Positions 9,078 through 18,226 of a stretch of 64,000 nucleotides of DNA are shown piece after piece. The position numbers and the translations under genes were made by a program. Every line of letters starts with the position of its first letter. The stretch's first letter is position 1. Source of the DNA: DASRDS01 sp035570055 (GTDB lineage: Bacteria > Gemmatimonadota > Gemmatimonadetes > Gemmatimonadales > Gemmatimonadaceae); assembly GCA_035570055.1 (NCBI GenBank), contig DATMLM010000026.1:27936-91935 (forward strand). Reading direction: 5' to 3'. The notes below the pieces were generated by a model. It saw only the letters and a program-made list of their open reading frames with translations. It did no database searches and was not told where the DNA came from.

Positions 9078-10432
9078 TGCCACGACTGCTGATCGCGGAC
9101 GATCAGGCCGACATCATCGAGGCGCTCGCGCTCCTGCTCAAGGCCGAGGGCTTCGAGTTGGAGAGCGCGCGGTCCCCGGCGGGCATCCTCGCGGCGCTGG
9201 ACCGGTCGGAATATGACGGGGCGCTCATCGACCTCAATTACGCCCGCGATACGACGTCCGGGCACGAAGGGCTCGAGCTCTTGGCGCGCATCAAGGCCGT
9301 CGACGCGACGTTACCGGTGACCGTCATGACCGCGTGGTCCAGCGTCGACCTCGCCGTGGAAGCCATGCGGCGCGGGGCGTACGACTACGTCGAGAAACCG
9401 TGGGACAACGCGCGACTCGTCGCGACGGTGCGGCGACAGGTCGAGATGGCGAAGGCGCTGCGCGCGGGACGGCGACTGGAGCGCGAGATCGAGGCGTTGC
9501 GGCCGACGCCTGGACGGCCGCTCATGATCGCCGAGGCGCCCCGCATGCGTCCGGTGCTGGAGCTCATGGCACGGATCGCGCCGTCGGATGCGAACGTGAT
9601 GATCACCGGCGAACATGGGACCGGGAAAGAGCTCGTCGCACAGTGGCTGCACAGTGCCTCGGGCCGCGCCGCGCGTCCGTTCGTGGCCGTCAACCTGGGC
9701 GGACTCGCGGACGGGGTGTTCGAGAGCGAGTTGTTCGGGCACGTCAAAGGCGCGTTCACCGATGCGAGAGCGGATCGCATGGGGCGATTCGAGTTGGCCG
9801 ACGGTGGGTCGCTCTTTCTCGACGAAGTCGCCAACGTCTCTCTGGCGCAGCAGTCGAAGCTGCTCCGTGTGCTTCAGACTCGTGAGGTCGAGCGCGTCGG
9901 CTCGGCCCGCGCTCGCCGCGTGGACGTGCGGATCATGGCGGCGACGAACGCGGTGCTCACGGACGAAGTCGCGGCAGGTCGCTTTCGCGAGGACTTGCTG
10001 TTTCGCCTCAACACTATTGAGATCGTCCTGCCACCGCTTCGCGAGCGACGAGACGATATCCTCCCATTGGCGAGATATTTTCTGGAGCGGCATGCGGTCC
10101 ACTATGGTCGTCGAGGGCTCAAGCTCGACAACGGCGCCGTGCATGCGCTGCTGGAGTACACCTGGCCGGGAAATGTCCGGCAGTTGGAGAACGCCGTAGA
10201 AAGGGGCGTGCTCATGGCCTCTGGGGATACGCTGCAGGCGGCCGACCTGGGACTCAGACCTCCGGCGGGAGGCCCCACGGCGAGGCTCGAGGATATGACC
10301 CTGGAAGAGGCCGAGCGGGTTCTCATAGAACGGGCGCTGGCCCGGTTCGATGGGAATGTCAGTGCCGCCGCCAAGGCCCTCGGCTTGAGCCGAAGCGCGT
10401 TGTATCGTCGATTAGAGAGTAATGGCCGGTGA
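9077..10432 (+). CDS. sigma-54-dependent response regulator, NtrC family
   Basis: A 451-residue transcriptional activator. The receiver domain (1-120) has acidic pair D8/D9, phospho-acceptor D52 in LIDLNY and the Lys of VEKPW. The AAA+ domain (about 145-380) has Walker A GEHGTGKE, the sigma-54 contact loop as GAFTDA instead of GAFTGA, Walker B DGGSLFLDEV and an arginine-finger region. A Fis-type HTH at the C-terminus reads AAAKALGLSRSALYRRLE. The start is ATG 9077, which overlaps the permease stop; longer upstream frames run through the permease. The following kinase is the obvious partner. GAFTDA occurs in other members of this family. Confidence 0.93.
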   Translation: MPRLLIADDQADIIEALALLLKAEGFELESARSPAGILAALDRSEYDGALIDLNYARDTTSGHEGLELLARIKAVDATLPVTVMTAWSSVDLAVEAMRRGAYDYVEKPWDNARLVATVRRQVEMAKALRAGRRLEREIEALRPTPGRPLMIAEAPRMRPVLELMARIAPSDANVMITGEHGTGKELVAQWLHSASGRAARPFVAVNLGGLADGVFESELFGHVKGAFTDARADRMGRFELADGGSLFLDEVANVSLAQQSKLLRVLQTREVERVGSARARRVDVRIMAATNAVLTDEVAAGRFREDLLFRLNTIEIVLPPLRERRDDILPLARYFLERHAVHYGRRGLKLDNGAVHALLEYTWPGNVRQLENAVERGVLMASGDTLQAADLGLRPPAGGPTARLEDMTLEEAERVLIERALARFDGNVSAAAKALGLSRSALYRRLESNGR

Positions 10433-11786
10433 CCCCCGACCCCGTCCGCACAGGCGGCTGAAGCACGAGCGCCGCGTGTTAATGCTGGCGCTCATCCCCG
10501 CGACTCCGGCGCTGCTGATCGCCGTGCTCTGGTTATGGAGCACGCCGCTCTCCAGCGCCACGCGCGTCACGATCGCGCTCATCCTTGGCGCCTGCTGGCT
10601 CGGTGGCGCGTATGCCGTGCGCAACGAGGTCGTGCGACCGCTGCAGAGCTTGTCGAACATGGTCGCGGCGCTGCGCGAGGGCGACTATAGCATGCGGGCA
10701 GCGGCCGCGTCGCCAGAGGACGCGTTGGGACTCGCGCTCATGGAGACGAGCCTCTTGGGTGCCCAGCTGCGTTCTTGGCGGCTTGGCGAGCTGGAGGCAG
10801 CGGCGCTCTTGAGAACCGTCATGGCCGAGATCGACCTCGGCGTGTTCGCGTTCGACGCCGAGAGCCGATTGCGCCTCGTCAATCGCGCCGGCGAGAAACT
10901 CCTCGGGGTCCCCGCCCCGCGGCTCCTCGGCCAGAGTGCTGAGACGCTGGGACTCGATCGGCCGCTCGAAGGCGAGGCGCCGCGCGTGGAGGATCTCACG
11001 TTCCCCGGGGCGCCGGCAGGACGCTGGGGCATCCGCCGATCGACATTCCGCCAAGACGGACGGCCGCACACGCTGCTCGTGCTCACGGATCTGAGTCGTA
11101 CACTGCGCGAGGAGCAGCTCGCGGCGTGGCGACGACTCGTGCGCGTGTTGAGCCATGAGATCAACAACTCGCTGGCGCCCATTCAGTCGATCGCGCATAC
11201 GCTCCGCTCGCTCATGACACGCGACCCCGCACCGATCGATCTGGCGGAGGATGTCGTGCGCGGGTTGACGGTCATCGCCGGACGTTCCGAGGGGCTCTCG
11301 CGGTTTATGTCGTCGTACGCGCGACTCGCACAGTTGCCGCCACCGAAGGTGGCGCAAGTGGATGTCGGGGCGTGGGTGCGCCGGGCGACGGCCATGGAGA
11401 CGCGGCTGGCGGTGAGCGTAGCCGAGGGGGGACCGACGATCATCCTCGGCGACGCGGACCAGCTCGACCAGATGCTGATCAACCTGGTGCGGAACGCGGC
11501 GGATGCCGCGCTCGAGACCGGGGGCGGGGTGACCATTGGTTGGGCGGCCAGCGACGGCCACGTGGAGGTCGCGGTCGAAGACGACGGCCCGGGCGTCGGG
11601 GCGACCGCGAACCTGTTCGTGCCGTTCTACACGACCAAGCCCAACGGGTCGGGAATCGGCCTGGCGCTGAGCCGGCAAATCGCTGAGGCACATGGAGGTA
11701 CGGTGACGCTCGCCAACCGGCAGCAGGTCGCCGGCTGCGTGGCCACGGTCAGGCTGCCGGTGGGGGTTGCTAGTTTTTCAGCATGA
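10422..11786 (+). CDS. sensor histidine kinase, NtrY-like
   Basis: A 454-residue membrane kinase whose ATG lies 11 bases inside the response regulator gene. Two N-terminal membrane segments (about residues 20-40 and 45-62) surround only a short loop, so it probably has no large periplasmic sensor. A HAMP-like region (about 65-115) and a PAS-like region (about 120-215) follow. The H-box is VLSHEINNSLAPIQ, the N-box NLVRNAADA and the G-boxes DDGPGVG and GSGIGLALS. It should phosphorylate D52 of the upstream regulator and thereby tune sigma-54 promoters, perhaps those of this export cluster. Confidence 0.92.
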   Translation: MAGDPRPRPHRRLKHERRVLMLALIPATPALLIAVLWLWSTPLSSATRVTIALILGACWLGGAYAVRNEVVRPLQSLSNMVAALREGDYSMRAAAASPEDALGLALMETSLLGAQLRSWRLGELEAAALLRTVMAEIDLGVFAFDAESRLRLVNRAGEKLLGVPAPRLLGQSAETLGLDRPLEGEAPRVEDLTFPGAPAGRWGIRRSTFRQDGRPHTLLVLTDLSRTLREEQLAAWRRLVRVLSHEINNSLAPIQSIAHTLRSLMTRDPAPIDLAEDVVRGLTVIAGRSEGLSRFMSSYARLAQLPPPKVAQVDVGAWVRRATAMETRLAVSVAEGGPTIILGDADQLDQMLINLVRNAADAALETGGGVTIGWAASDGHVEVAVEDDGPGVGATANLFVPFYTTKPNGSGIGLALSRQIAEAHGGTVTLANRQQVAGCVATVRLPVGVASFSA

Positions 11787-11803
11787 TGCTAGATACCTAG
11801 CAT
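11786..11803. promoter_or_regulatory. perfect palindrome over the blaI start codon, candidate BlaI operator
   Basis: Seven-base arms ATGCTAG and CTAGCAT flank the spacer ATAC, with no mismatch. The element runs from the kinase stop codon to the blaI start codon. A further half-site GCTAG lies at about 11769-11773. BlaI/MecI repressors bind short palindromes at their own promoters, so autoregulation is likely; that BlaI is the binder is inference. Confidence 0.55.
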
Positions 11804-12191
11804 GCCTGAGTCGCTAGAGCCCCGACTGAGCCGCCGAGAGCGGCAGATCATGAACGTGCTGTTTCGGCGCGGTGAAGGGACCGTCGCCGATGTCATGGAT
11901 GAGATGCCCGATCCGCCGAGCTATTCGGCCGTGCGGGCGATGCTCAGGACGCTCGAGGACAAAGGCCATGTGAAACATCACGAGGACGGGCCGCGATATG
12001 TCTATAAGCCCACGGTCGCGAAGGAATCAGCGCGACAGAACGCGGTCGAGCATCTCGTGAAGACATTCTTTGATGGTTCGACCGCCCAAGCCGTGGCGGC
12101 GCTCCTCGATGGGTCGGCGCGGGTGCTGACCAAAGAGGAGCGCGCGCGGCTCACGGCTCTCATTCGGCGCGCCAGCGAGGAGGGGCGCTGA
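11802..12191 (+). CDS. BlaI/MecI family transcriptional repressor
   Basis: A 129-residue winged-helix repressor. LSRRERQIMNVLFRRGEGTV and YSAVRAMLRTLEDKGHVKH are the HTH and recognition-helix blocks, and GPRYVYKPTV is the wing. The C-terminal half (VEHLVKTFFDGS onward) is the dimerisation region. In the known systems a membrane M56 protease (BlaR1/MecR1) senses a signal and BlaI is then inactivated. Here an M56 gene follows after two bases, which matches that pairing. No beta-lactamase or penicillin-binding sensor gene is nearby, so the signal is unlikely to be a classical beta-lactam response. Confidence 0.92.
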   Translation: MPESLEPRLSRRERQIMNVLFRRGEGTVADVMDEMPDPPSYSAVRAMLRTLEDKGHVKHHEDGPRYVYKPTVAKESARQNAVEHLVKTFFDGSTAQAVAALLDGSARVLTKEERARLTALIRRASEEGR

Positions 12192-12193
12192 CC

Positions 12194-14068
12194 ATGCTCG
12201 ACTTGGCCATGCGGGGCACGTTGATCCTGGTGTTCGCGTTTGCGGCGGCCGGTGTCATGAGACGGGCGTCTGCCGCGGCCCGGCACCTCCTGTGGGCGTC
12301 GGCGCTCGCCGGGCTGCTCGTGCTGCCTGCTGTCGTTCGACTGGGGCCGGCGGTGCACGTGCCGGTACCCGTGCTCGCCTCGACCACGACTATTGCGCCC
12401 GACCCCGAACCTGCGGCGCTCGCCGAGCCTGCGCCCGCAGCCGAACCAGAAGTCACGGTCGTGCGCACCCGGACTCACACGCGCGTTCGGTCGCACGAGC
12501 ATGTGCATCGCACGACGACGCCGGTCGCGGCTCCCGTGTACGCAGCGCCTTCGGCGGCCGCGTACATCGTTGCCCCTGACCGGGTGGAGCGTAGGGTGGG
12601 GATTGGGCAGCGCGCATGGGATGCCCGGTGGGCGATATGGGCCGCGGGCCTGCTCCTCGTGCTCGGCCGCCTGCTCCTCGGCATGGCCCGCGTCCGGTCG
12701 ATCGTGCGAGAGGCAGTCCCGGTGACCGACCCCGAATGGCTGTCGCTCCTCGAGCGGGTCGCGCACCCCCTCGGCGTCTATCGCCGCGTGACATTGCGCG
12801 TAGGCCCGGCGGGCGCCGTACCGGTGACGTGCGGGATCCTGGCGCCCGTAATCATCCTGCCGGAAGATGCCGAGGACTGGGACGACGAGCGCCGGGCACT
12901 GGTTCTGACGCACGAGCTGGCGCATGTGCGCCGACTCGATGTGCTGACACACATCATCGGCCAGTGCGCGGTCGCGCTCTTCTGGTTCCACCCGCTCGCA
13001 TGGCTGGCCGCGGCCCGGATGCGGCTCGAGCGCGAGCGCGCGTGCGACGATCTCGTGCTCGGCTCAGGCGCGCGTCCGTCGCGCTACGCCGGCGATCTCT
13101 TGGATCTCGTGCAGACGCTGAATGGGCCCACGGCTCCCGCCGCCGCGGCGTTGGCGATGGCCCGCCGGACGGAGATCGAAGGCCGGCTGCTCTCGATCCT
13201 CGACGCTGCCGTGCGTCGCGGTCCGCTCAGTCCGCGCCGGATCGCGGGCGCGCTCGTGGTCGCGGCCTTCGGCGTTGTCACGATCGCGGCGGTTCGCCCG
13301 GTCGCGACATCGCCGACCCATCCCGCGCCCGACCGCACCGTCGTCGTCCTGCCCGCCGTATCGGCTCTGGCGGTTGCCCCTCAGGCGACGACGGCGCGGC
13401 CCGTCGTCCGAGTGGCGGGCGGGGGCTGGACCAACAATTACGTCGCCCTGGCCGACATCGCCGAGGCCGCGGCGACCATCGCGTCCGATGCCGCGAAGCG
13501 CCAGGTGCTGTTCGAGATCGGCCAGCGCTACGGCGCAAGCGACACGCTCCGTCATGCATTCTTTGGCGCGATCAACACGATGGCGTCAAGCACTGAGCGC
13601 CGGCGCGTGCTGCTGGCGCTCGTCGGGCGGGGTGACCGGGATGAGCAGACGTTGATCGAAGTCGTGCGCTCCGCCGGGAAAATGGCGTCGGACCACGACA
13701 AGGGCGGAGTCCTGCGCACCGTGGCCGGTCTCGATCAGTTGACCGACCCCGCGCTGCGCCACGAGTTCTTTGCCGCCGTCGGCACGATGGCGTCGAGCTC
13801 CGAACGCACCCGCGTCCTGCTCGCCGTGCTCGGCGAGGCGCGCGCGCGCGGCCGCGCGAACCCGGCGCAGAATGCCATGATCGCCCGCCTCGCGCTCAAC
13901 GCGGCGACCGCGCTGCCATCGAGCAGCGACAAGGTCCGCGTGCTCCGGGCGGTCGTACACGGTGGCTGGCTCAGCGACGCCGCGGTCTCGCACGACTTCA
14001 ATATCTGTCTGACGACGCTCGGCGGTGGTGTCGACTATCACTACGTCGTCAGCGGCGGCGGAGACTGA
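12194..14068 (+). CDS. M56 (BlaR1-like) membrane metallopeptidase with C-terminal repeats
   Basis: A 624-residue integral-membrane zinc protease. Membrane segments lie near residues 5-22, 30-50, 140-160 and 355-372. The zinc motif HELAH is in VLTHELAHVRRLDV, with the downstream Glu in RERACDD. The region between the first segments and the catalytic part is Pro/Ala/His-rich. BlaR1 would carry a penicillin-binding domain at its C-terminus; this protein instead has about 240 residues of roughly 35-residue helical repeats with the motif (M/I)(A)SSxx(K/R)xRVL. The same repeat forms the next gene product. It probably cleaves or inactivates the upstream BlaI in response to an unknown envelope signal. 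Confidence 0.88.
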   Translation: MLDLAMRGTLILVFAFAAAGVMRRASAAARHLLWASALAGLLVLPAVVRLGPAVHVPVPVLASTTTIAPDPEPAALAEPAPAAEPEVTVVRTRTHTRVRSHEHVHRTTTPVAAPVYAAPSAAAYIVAPDRVERRVGIGQRAWDARWAIWAAGLLLVLGRLLLGMARVRSIVREAVPVTDPEWLSLLERVAHPLGVYRRVTLRVGPAGAVPVTCGILAPVIILPEDAEDWDDERRALVLTHELAHVRRLDVLTHIIGQCAVALFWFHPLAWLAAARMRLERERACDDLVLGSGARPSRYAGDLLDLVQTLNGPTAPAAAALAMARRTEIEGRLLSILDAAVRRGPLSPRRIAGALVVAAFGVVTIAAVRPVATSPTHPAPDRTVVVLPAVSALAVAPQATTARPVVRVAGGGWTNNYVALADIAEAAATIASDAAKRQVLFEIGQRYGASDTLRHAFFGAINTMASSTERRRVLLALVGRGDRDEQTLIEVVRSAGKMASDHDKGGVLRTVAGLDQLTDPALRHEFFAAVGTMASSSERTRVLLAVLGEARARGRANPAQNAMIARLALNAATALPSSSDKVRVLRAVVHGGWLSDAAVSHDFNICLTTLGGGVDYHYVVSGGGD

Positions 14069-14073
14069 CTCCC

Positions 14074-14985
14074 ATGATACTCGCCATTGCTTTGCTCGGG
14101 GTATGTGCGAGCACGCAGCGCACCCAGTTACACGACGACTCGGACAACCACCACTGGCATCTGCAGTGGGTGACGTCCGACTGCAAGGTCGACTGGACCG
14201 CTGACGGTGAGGTGTGGTACACCGACGACGGGAGAGACATTGCCAGGCTATCGCCCGGCGGCATGCTGACCGTCATCGAGCAGTACGGCGACCATACTCG
14301 TCGCGTGGACTTCTCGCAAAAGGCCGGCATGCTCGACCGGAAGTACACGGTCGACGGTATGTCGAAACCCTGGGACCACTACGCGGGCGATTGGTTCGGC
14401 GAGCTGCTCGTGCAGGTCGACCACGCGACCGGCGCGCTCGCGTCGGTCCGGTTCCCAAAGCTCATGGCCCAGGGTGGCCCCTCGGCGGTCATCGCTGATC
14501 TCGGCGACGCGTCCGACGGCGCGAAGCGCGCGTATCTCAAGAAGCTCGCCGCCACGACCAAGCTCGACGCCGACCAGTCGTGCCAGATCGCGTCGCTCGC
14601 CAAGCACATGAACTCGGATTACGAGCGGACCGAGCTCTTGCTGGATGCGGCCGACGAGATCGATTTCGCGTCACAGGACTGCCGCGATACTTACTTCGGT
14701 GCGGTCAATGCGATCAACAGCGACTACGAACGGAGTCGCGCGCTGATAGCGGCCGTCGAGCATGGGCCCACGTCAGGGCCTGGCCTCGATCCGTTCGCTA
14801 TCGCCACGATTACCGCGGCGCGGAAGATCGGGTCGGACCACGAGAAGACGCGCGTCCTGGTCACTGTTGCCGGGCGTTGCTCGAGCGCGGACACCGTGCG
14901 GACGGCCTACCTGACGACGGCGCGCACGATCGCATCAGATGCCGAACGCGCTCGCGCGCTCACGGCTCTGATTCGGCAGCAGTGA
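14074..14985 (+). CDS. secreted repeat protein related to the M56 C-terminal domain
   Basis: A 303-residue protein with an N-terminal hydrophobic stretch (MILAIALLGVCAS) that looks like a short signal peptide. The first half (about 25-150) has alternating beta-rich text and no family I recognise. The second half carries helical repeats with SDYERTELL, SDYERSRALI, SDHEKTRVLV and SDAERARALT, the same consensus as the tail of the upstream M56 protease. It starts five bases after that gene, so the two are surely co-transcribed. A ligand, inhibitor or partner of the protease is plausible, but this is inference. The 3' end overlaps the convergent hydrolase gene by 51 bases. Confidence 0.8.
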   Translation: MILAIALLGVCASTQRTQLHDDSDNHHWHLQWVTSDCKVDWTADGEVWYTDDGRDIARLSPGGMLTVIEQYGDHTRRVDFSQKAGMLDRKYTVDGMSKPWDHYAGDWFGELLVQVDHATGALASVRFPKLMAQGGPSAVIADLGDASDGAKRAYLKKLAATTKLDADQSCQIASLAKHMNSDYERTELLLDAADEIDFASQDCRDTYFGAVNAINSDYERSRALIAAVEHGPTSGPGLDPFAIATITAARKIGSDHEKTRVLVTVAGRCSSADTVRTAYLTTARTIASDAERARALTALIRQQ

Positions 14986-15936
14986 GGCCAAGAACGAGCT
15001 CACGCGCTGCTCGGCGTAATAGACCGGGCGCCACGGCAGGGTCCCGCTGACAAAACCGACATGGCCCCCGCGCTCCACGAACTCGACGTGGAGCGCGGGG
15101 TTCGCTTGTGCCACCGCGCGAACGTCGTCCAGGACGGCCGCGGGCAAGAACGGGTCGTCGACCGCGCTGAGCAACAGCGTCGGGACGCGCACATCCTTCA
15201 GGACGGCGAGGGCGCTCGACCGCGTGTAGTAGTCGTCCGCGTCGGCAAACCCGTGCAGGGGCGCCGTCAAGAGATCATCGAACTCGATGATCGATCGCAC
15301 CGCATCGAGCTTGCGCCGGTCCACGAGATCGGGAAATCGCTCGAGCTTCGCGTAGACCTTTCGCTTGAGCGACGCGATGAAGTTGGCCTGGTAGACGCGG
15401 GCAAAGCCCCTGTCGATATGTCGCGCTCCGCGACCCAGGTCGTAGGGCACCGAGATAGCCGCGGCGCCAGCGATAGACTGATCCCGGTGCTCGGCCAGCC
15501 ACTTGAGCAAGACGTTGCCGCCGAGGGAGAAGCCGGCCAGCACGATCTGCGAGGCCGGGTGCTCGAGGCGATTGCGGGCGACGACCAGGTCCAGGTCCCC
15601 GGTGTCGCCAGAGTGATAGAACCGTCGGGTGCGATTGAGAGCGCCGCCGCACGACCGGAACAGCAGGAAATCAGCACCCCACCCGCGCTCCCGTGCCTCG
15701 GCCAGCATTCCGCGCGCATAGTGCGACCGGGCCGTCCCTTCGAGCCCGTGCAGCAGAATGAGACGAGGCGCATCGGGGTGAGGCGCGTCGAGTCGGTCGA
15801 CATCGAGGACGTCGCCGTCCGGCGTATCCCACTGCTCGCGCCGCGTGAGGACCACGGGTGGTCGCCGGACGAAACGTCCCCACAGCGTACGTACGTGCGG
15901 TCCGGGGATCCACCACGCGGGGCGGTACGGGTGCAT
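14935..15936 (-). CDS. YheT-type alpha/beta hydrolase
   Basis: A 333-residue hydrolase of the YheT/ABHD1-3 group (COG0429-like). The nucleophile elbow is GFSLGGNVLLKW. The N-terminal RTLWGRFVRRPP and LLHGLEGTARSHYARGM blocks are typical, and the acid and His fit SAVDDPFLP and ERGGHVGFVSG. Family members are esterases of poorly known substrate, often acting on lipids. ATG 15936 was preferred; TTG 15942 is the longer option. It is divergent from the ArsC-like gene across 23 bases, with a TACCTT box 5 nt before the start. Confidence 0.9.
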   Translation of the reverse strand: MHPYRPAWWIPGPHVRTLWGRFVRRPPVVLTRREQWDTPDGDVLDVDRLDAPHPDAPRLILLHGLEGTARSHYARGMLAEARERGWGADFLLFRSCGGALNRTRRFYHSGDTGDLDLVVARNRLEHPASQIVLAGFSLGGNVLLKWLAEHRDQSIAGAAAISVPYDLGRGARHIDRGFARVYQANFIASLKRKVYAKLERFPDLVDRRKLDAVRSIIEFDDLLTAPLHGFADADDYYTRSSALAVLKDVRVPTLLLSAVDDPFLPAAVLDDVRAVAQANPALHVEFVERGGHVGFVSGTLPWRPVYYAEQRVSSFLASLLPNQSRERASAFGI

Positions 15937-15945
15937 TCCCAAAGG

Positions 15946-15951
15946 TAGATT
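15946..15951 (+). promoter_or_regulatory. -10-like TAGATT box 8 nt before the ArsC-like start
   Basis: The whole 23-base space between two divergent start codons holds this TANNNT box on the plus strand and TACCTT on the minus strand. There is no room for a normal 5' untranslated region, so leaderless transcripts are likely in both directions. Confidence 0.4.
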
Positions 15952-15959
15952 TTGCCCCT

Positions 15960-16307
15960 ATGGAAGTTCAGGTCTTTGGGACGAAAAAGTGTGCGGACAC
16001 CCGCAAGGCGTTACGGTTTTTCGCCGAGCGGCGGGTCAAGACGCATTTCGTGGACCTCAACGAGAGAGCCGCATCGCTCGGTGAGCTGACGCGGTTCGCG
16101 CAGAAGTTCGGCGTGGGCGCGTTGATCGATACAACCAGCAAGCCCTACACCGCGCTCGGCCTCGGGAGCGCCCGATACTCCGACGAGAGGTGGCTCGACC
16201 GCTTGGTCGAAGAGCCGATGCTGCTCAAGACCCCGCTCGTGCGGTGGCAGAACAAGCTCACGGTCGGGTCGTCCGAAGACACTTGGAAAGCTTGGGTGGC
16301 CGCGTGA
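15960..16307 (+). CDS. ArsC/Spx-family thioredoxin-fold protein
   Basis: A 115-residue protein of the arsenate reductase-like family (YffB/Spx fold). It begins VQVFGTKKCADTRKALRFF, with a single Cys at about residue 10, and LLKTPLVRW near residue 85 matches the conserved Arg region. True arsenate reductase function is not implied; close relatives with a single Cys have undefined reductase or regulatory roles. ATG 15960 is chosen because upstream in-frame sequence runs into the divergent gene. The stop overlaps the ABC-F start (GTGA), so the two are translationally coupled. Confidence 0.85.
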   Translation: MEVQVFGTKKCADTRKALRFFAERRVKTHFVDLNERAASLGELTRFAQKFGVGALIDTTSKPYTALGLGSARYSDERWLDRLVEEPMLLKTPLVRWQNKLTVGSSEDTWKAWVAA

Positions 16308-18226
16308 CGCAGATCGCGATGTCGGGCGTGGACGTCGAGTTCGGCGCGACGCGCCTCTTGACCGACGTGACGTTCACGGTCGGGGCCGGCGACCGCTGGG
16401 GCATTGTCGGGCGCAACGGGACTGGCAAGACGACGCTCTTTCGGCTGCTCACTGGCGTTCAGCAGCCCACGCGCGGTCAGGTGACACGGGTCGGCGGCCT
16501 TCGGATTGCCATGCTGGAGCAGCACCGCGATTTCGGAGAGGCGCAGACGGTCTGGGAAGCGGCGGCTGGGCCATTCGCGGAGTTGCTCGCTCTGGAGCGC
16601 TCGCTGGCCGAGCAAGCGCACAATCTCGACGACGCCGACGCGCTGGCTCGCTACGGTCGTGATCTGGAAAGATTCGAGCACGAAGGCGGCTATATGATCA
16701 CGCCGCGCGTGGATGCCGTGCTCCATGGCCTTGGCTTTGATCCGGCGGAAGCGCGCGAGCGGCCGTTGGAAGCGCTGAGCGGCGGCGAGCGCGGACGTCT
16801 CGGGCTCGCACGCCAACTCGTCGCGCCGGCCGATGTGTTGCTCCTCGACGAGCCGACAAATCACCTCGACCTCGAGACCACGCGTTGGTTGGAGCAGTAT
16901 CTCACCGAGACCGACGAGACGGTCATCGTGATCAGCCACGATCGCGCATTTCTGGCCGCGGTCGCTGATCACATATTGCATCTCGAAGGCGGAACGGCGG
17001 TCCCGTACACGGGCGGATACGAGGCGTTCGTCGAGCAGCGCGCCGAGCGAAGGCTGACGCTGGACCGCGCGGTGAGCAAGCAGCGCAAAGCCATCGCGCA
17101 CGAAGAGGACTATATCCGGCGGAACATTGCCGGGCAGAATACGAAGCAGGCGAAGGGGCGGCGAAAAAGGCTGGAGCGGCTGCCCCGCCTGAGTCCGCCC
17201 GTGGGTGCCGAGGATGCCATGGCGTTGCGGCTCGATGTGCATGAGCGCGGCGGTGATCAGGTTCTGTCGGCTGAGCACGCGCGGCTCGAGCTCGGCGACC
17301 GGGTGCTGCTGAACGATTTTAGTGCGCGCGTGATGCGTGGCGATCGCGTGGGCATTCTGGGGCCGAATGGCGCCGGCAAGTCGACGATGCTGAGGGCGAT
17401 CGTCGGCGAGCGGCCTGTCGACGGCGGGGTGCTGCGCGTCGGCGGGTCGACGACGGTCGCGTATTATCGCCAGGATCTCGCGCAGGTGCCGCTGGACAAG
17501 ACGTTGTACGAGACCATCAACGATCTGAGGCCGCTCTGGACTCGAGGCCAGATCCAGGGGCATCTCGGACGGTTCGGGTTCTCGGGCGACGAGGTGCAGC
17601 GGCGGTCCGAGAGCTTGTCGGGTGGCGAGCGAGCACGGGTGGCGCTCGCGATGATGATGTTGTCAGGTGCGAACCTGCTGATCCTCGATGAGCCCACGAA
17701 CCATCTCGACGTGGAGTCGATCGAAGCCATCGAGGACGCTGTCGAGCGGTATCCTGGGACCGTGCTGCTCGTGAGCCACGACCGGGCGCTTTTGCGGGCG
17801 ATGGCCACGCGGGTATGGGTGCTGCACGAGAGTCGGATGACCGTGTTCGATGGCAGCTTTGCCGAGTGGGAGGTCGTGAGCGAGGAGCGGGCGCATGCCG
17901 CGCGCGTCGCCGCGGAGGAGGAAGAGGCGCTACGGCGCGTACGGGAGCACAAGAAGGTCGAGCGCCCGGCATCTACGCCCAAGGGGCCGGACCGCCGCGC
18001 GGCTCAGCGCTCGGCCGAGGCGGCGGAGGGCCGAGTCGCCAAGGCCGAGGCCGAGGTCGCTCGACTTACCGCCGAGCTCGCCGACCCGGAGCTCTACGCC
18101 ACTCCGGCCGGGGTCACGCGCAGCGCGAAACTTGGCTCGCAACTGGATGCTGCCCGTCGCAGACTGGACGCCGCGCTAGAAGAATGGACTCTGGCCACAG
18201 AAGCCGTGGAGAAGCTGAATATATGA
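16304..18226 (+). CDS. ABC-F family ATPase
   Basis: A 640-residue soluble protein with two ABC cassettes and no membrane domain. Cassette 1 has GRNGTGKTT, LSGGERGRLGLARQ and LLLDEPTNHLDLE. Cassette 2 has GPNGAGKST, LSGGERARVALAMM and LILDEPTNHLDVES. The linker near residues 240-310 is basic. The C-terminus (about 540-640) is a charged coiled coil, as in Uup and related proteins. ABC-F proteins bind the ribosomal E site and relieve stalled translation; some protect against antibiotics. Start GTG 16304 overlaps the upstream stop; ATG 16319 is an alternative. Confidence 0.92.
   Translation: MTQIAMSGVDVEFGATRLLTDVTFTVGAGDRWGIVGRNGTGKTTLFRLLTGVQQPTRGQVTRVGGLRIAMLEQHRDFGEAQTVWEAAAGPFAELLALERSLAEQAHNLDDADALARYGRDLERFEHEGGYMITPRVDAVLHGLGFDPAEARERPLEALSGGERGRLGLARQLVAPADVLLLDEPTNHLDLETTRWLEQYLTETDETVIVISHDRAFLAAVADHILHLEGGTAVPYTGGYEAFVEQRAERRLTLDRAVSKQRKAIAHEEDYIRRNIAGQNTKQAKGRRKRLERLPRLSPPVGAEDAMALRLDVHERGGDQVLSAEHARLELGDRVLLNDFSARVMRGDRVGILGPNGAGKSTMLRAIVGERPVDGGVLRVGGSTTVAYYRQDLAQVPLDKTLYETINDLRPLWTRGQIQGHLGRFGFSGDEVQRRSESLSGGERARVALAMMMLSGANLLILDEPTNHLDVESIEAIEDAVERYPGTVLLVSHDRALLRAMATRVWVLHESRMTVFDGSFAEWEVVSEERAHAARVAAEEEEALRRVREHKKVERPASTPKGPDRRAAQRSAEAAEGRVAKAEAEVARLTAELADPELYATPAGVTRSAKLGSQLDAARRRLDAALEEWTLATEAVEKLNI

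Noticed and set aside
9077..10432. GAFTDA in the sigma-54 activator as a loss-of-function change
   Set aside because: This variant is present in other working members of the family, so it is noted only within the feature.
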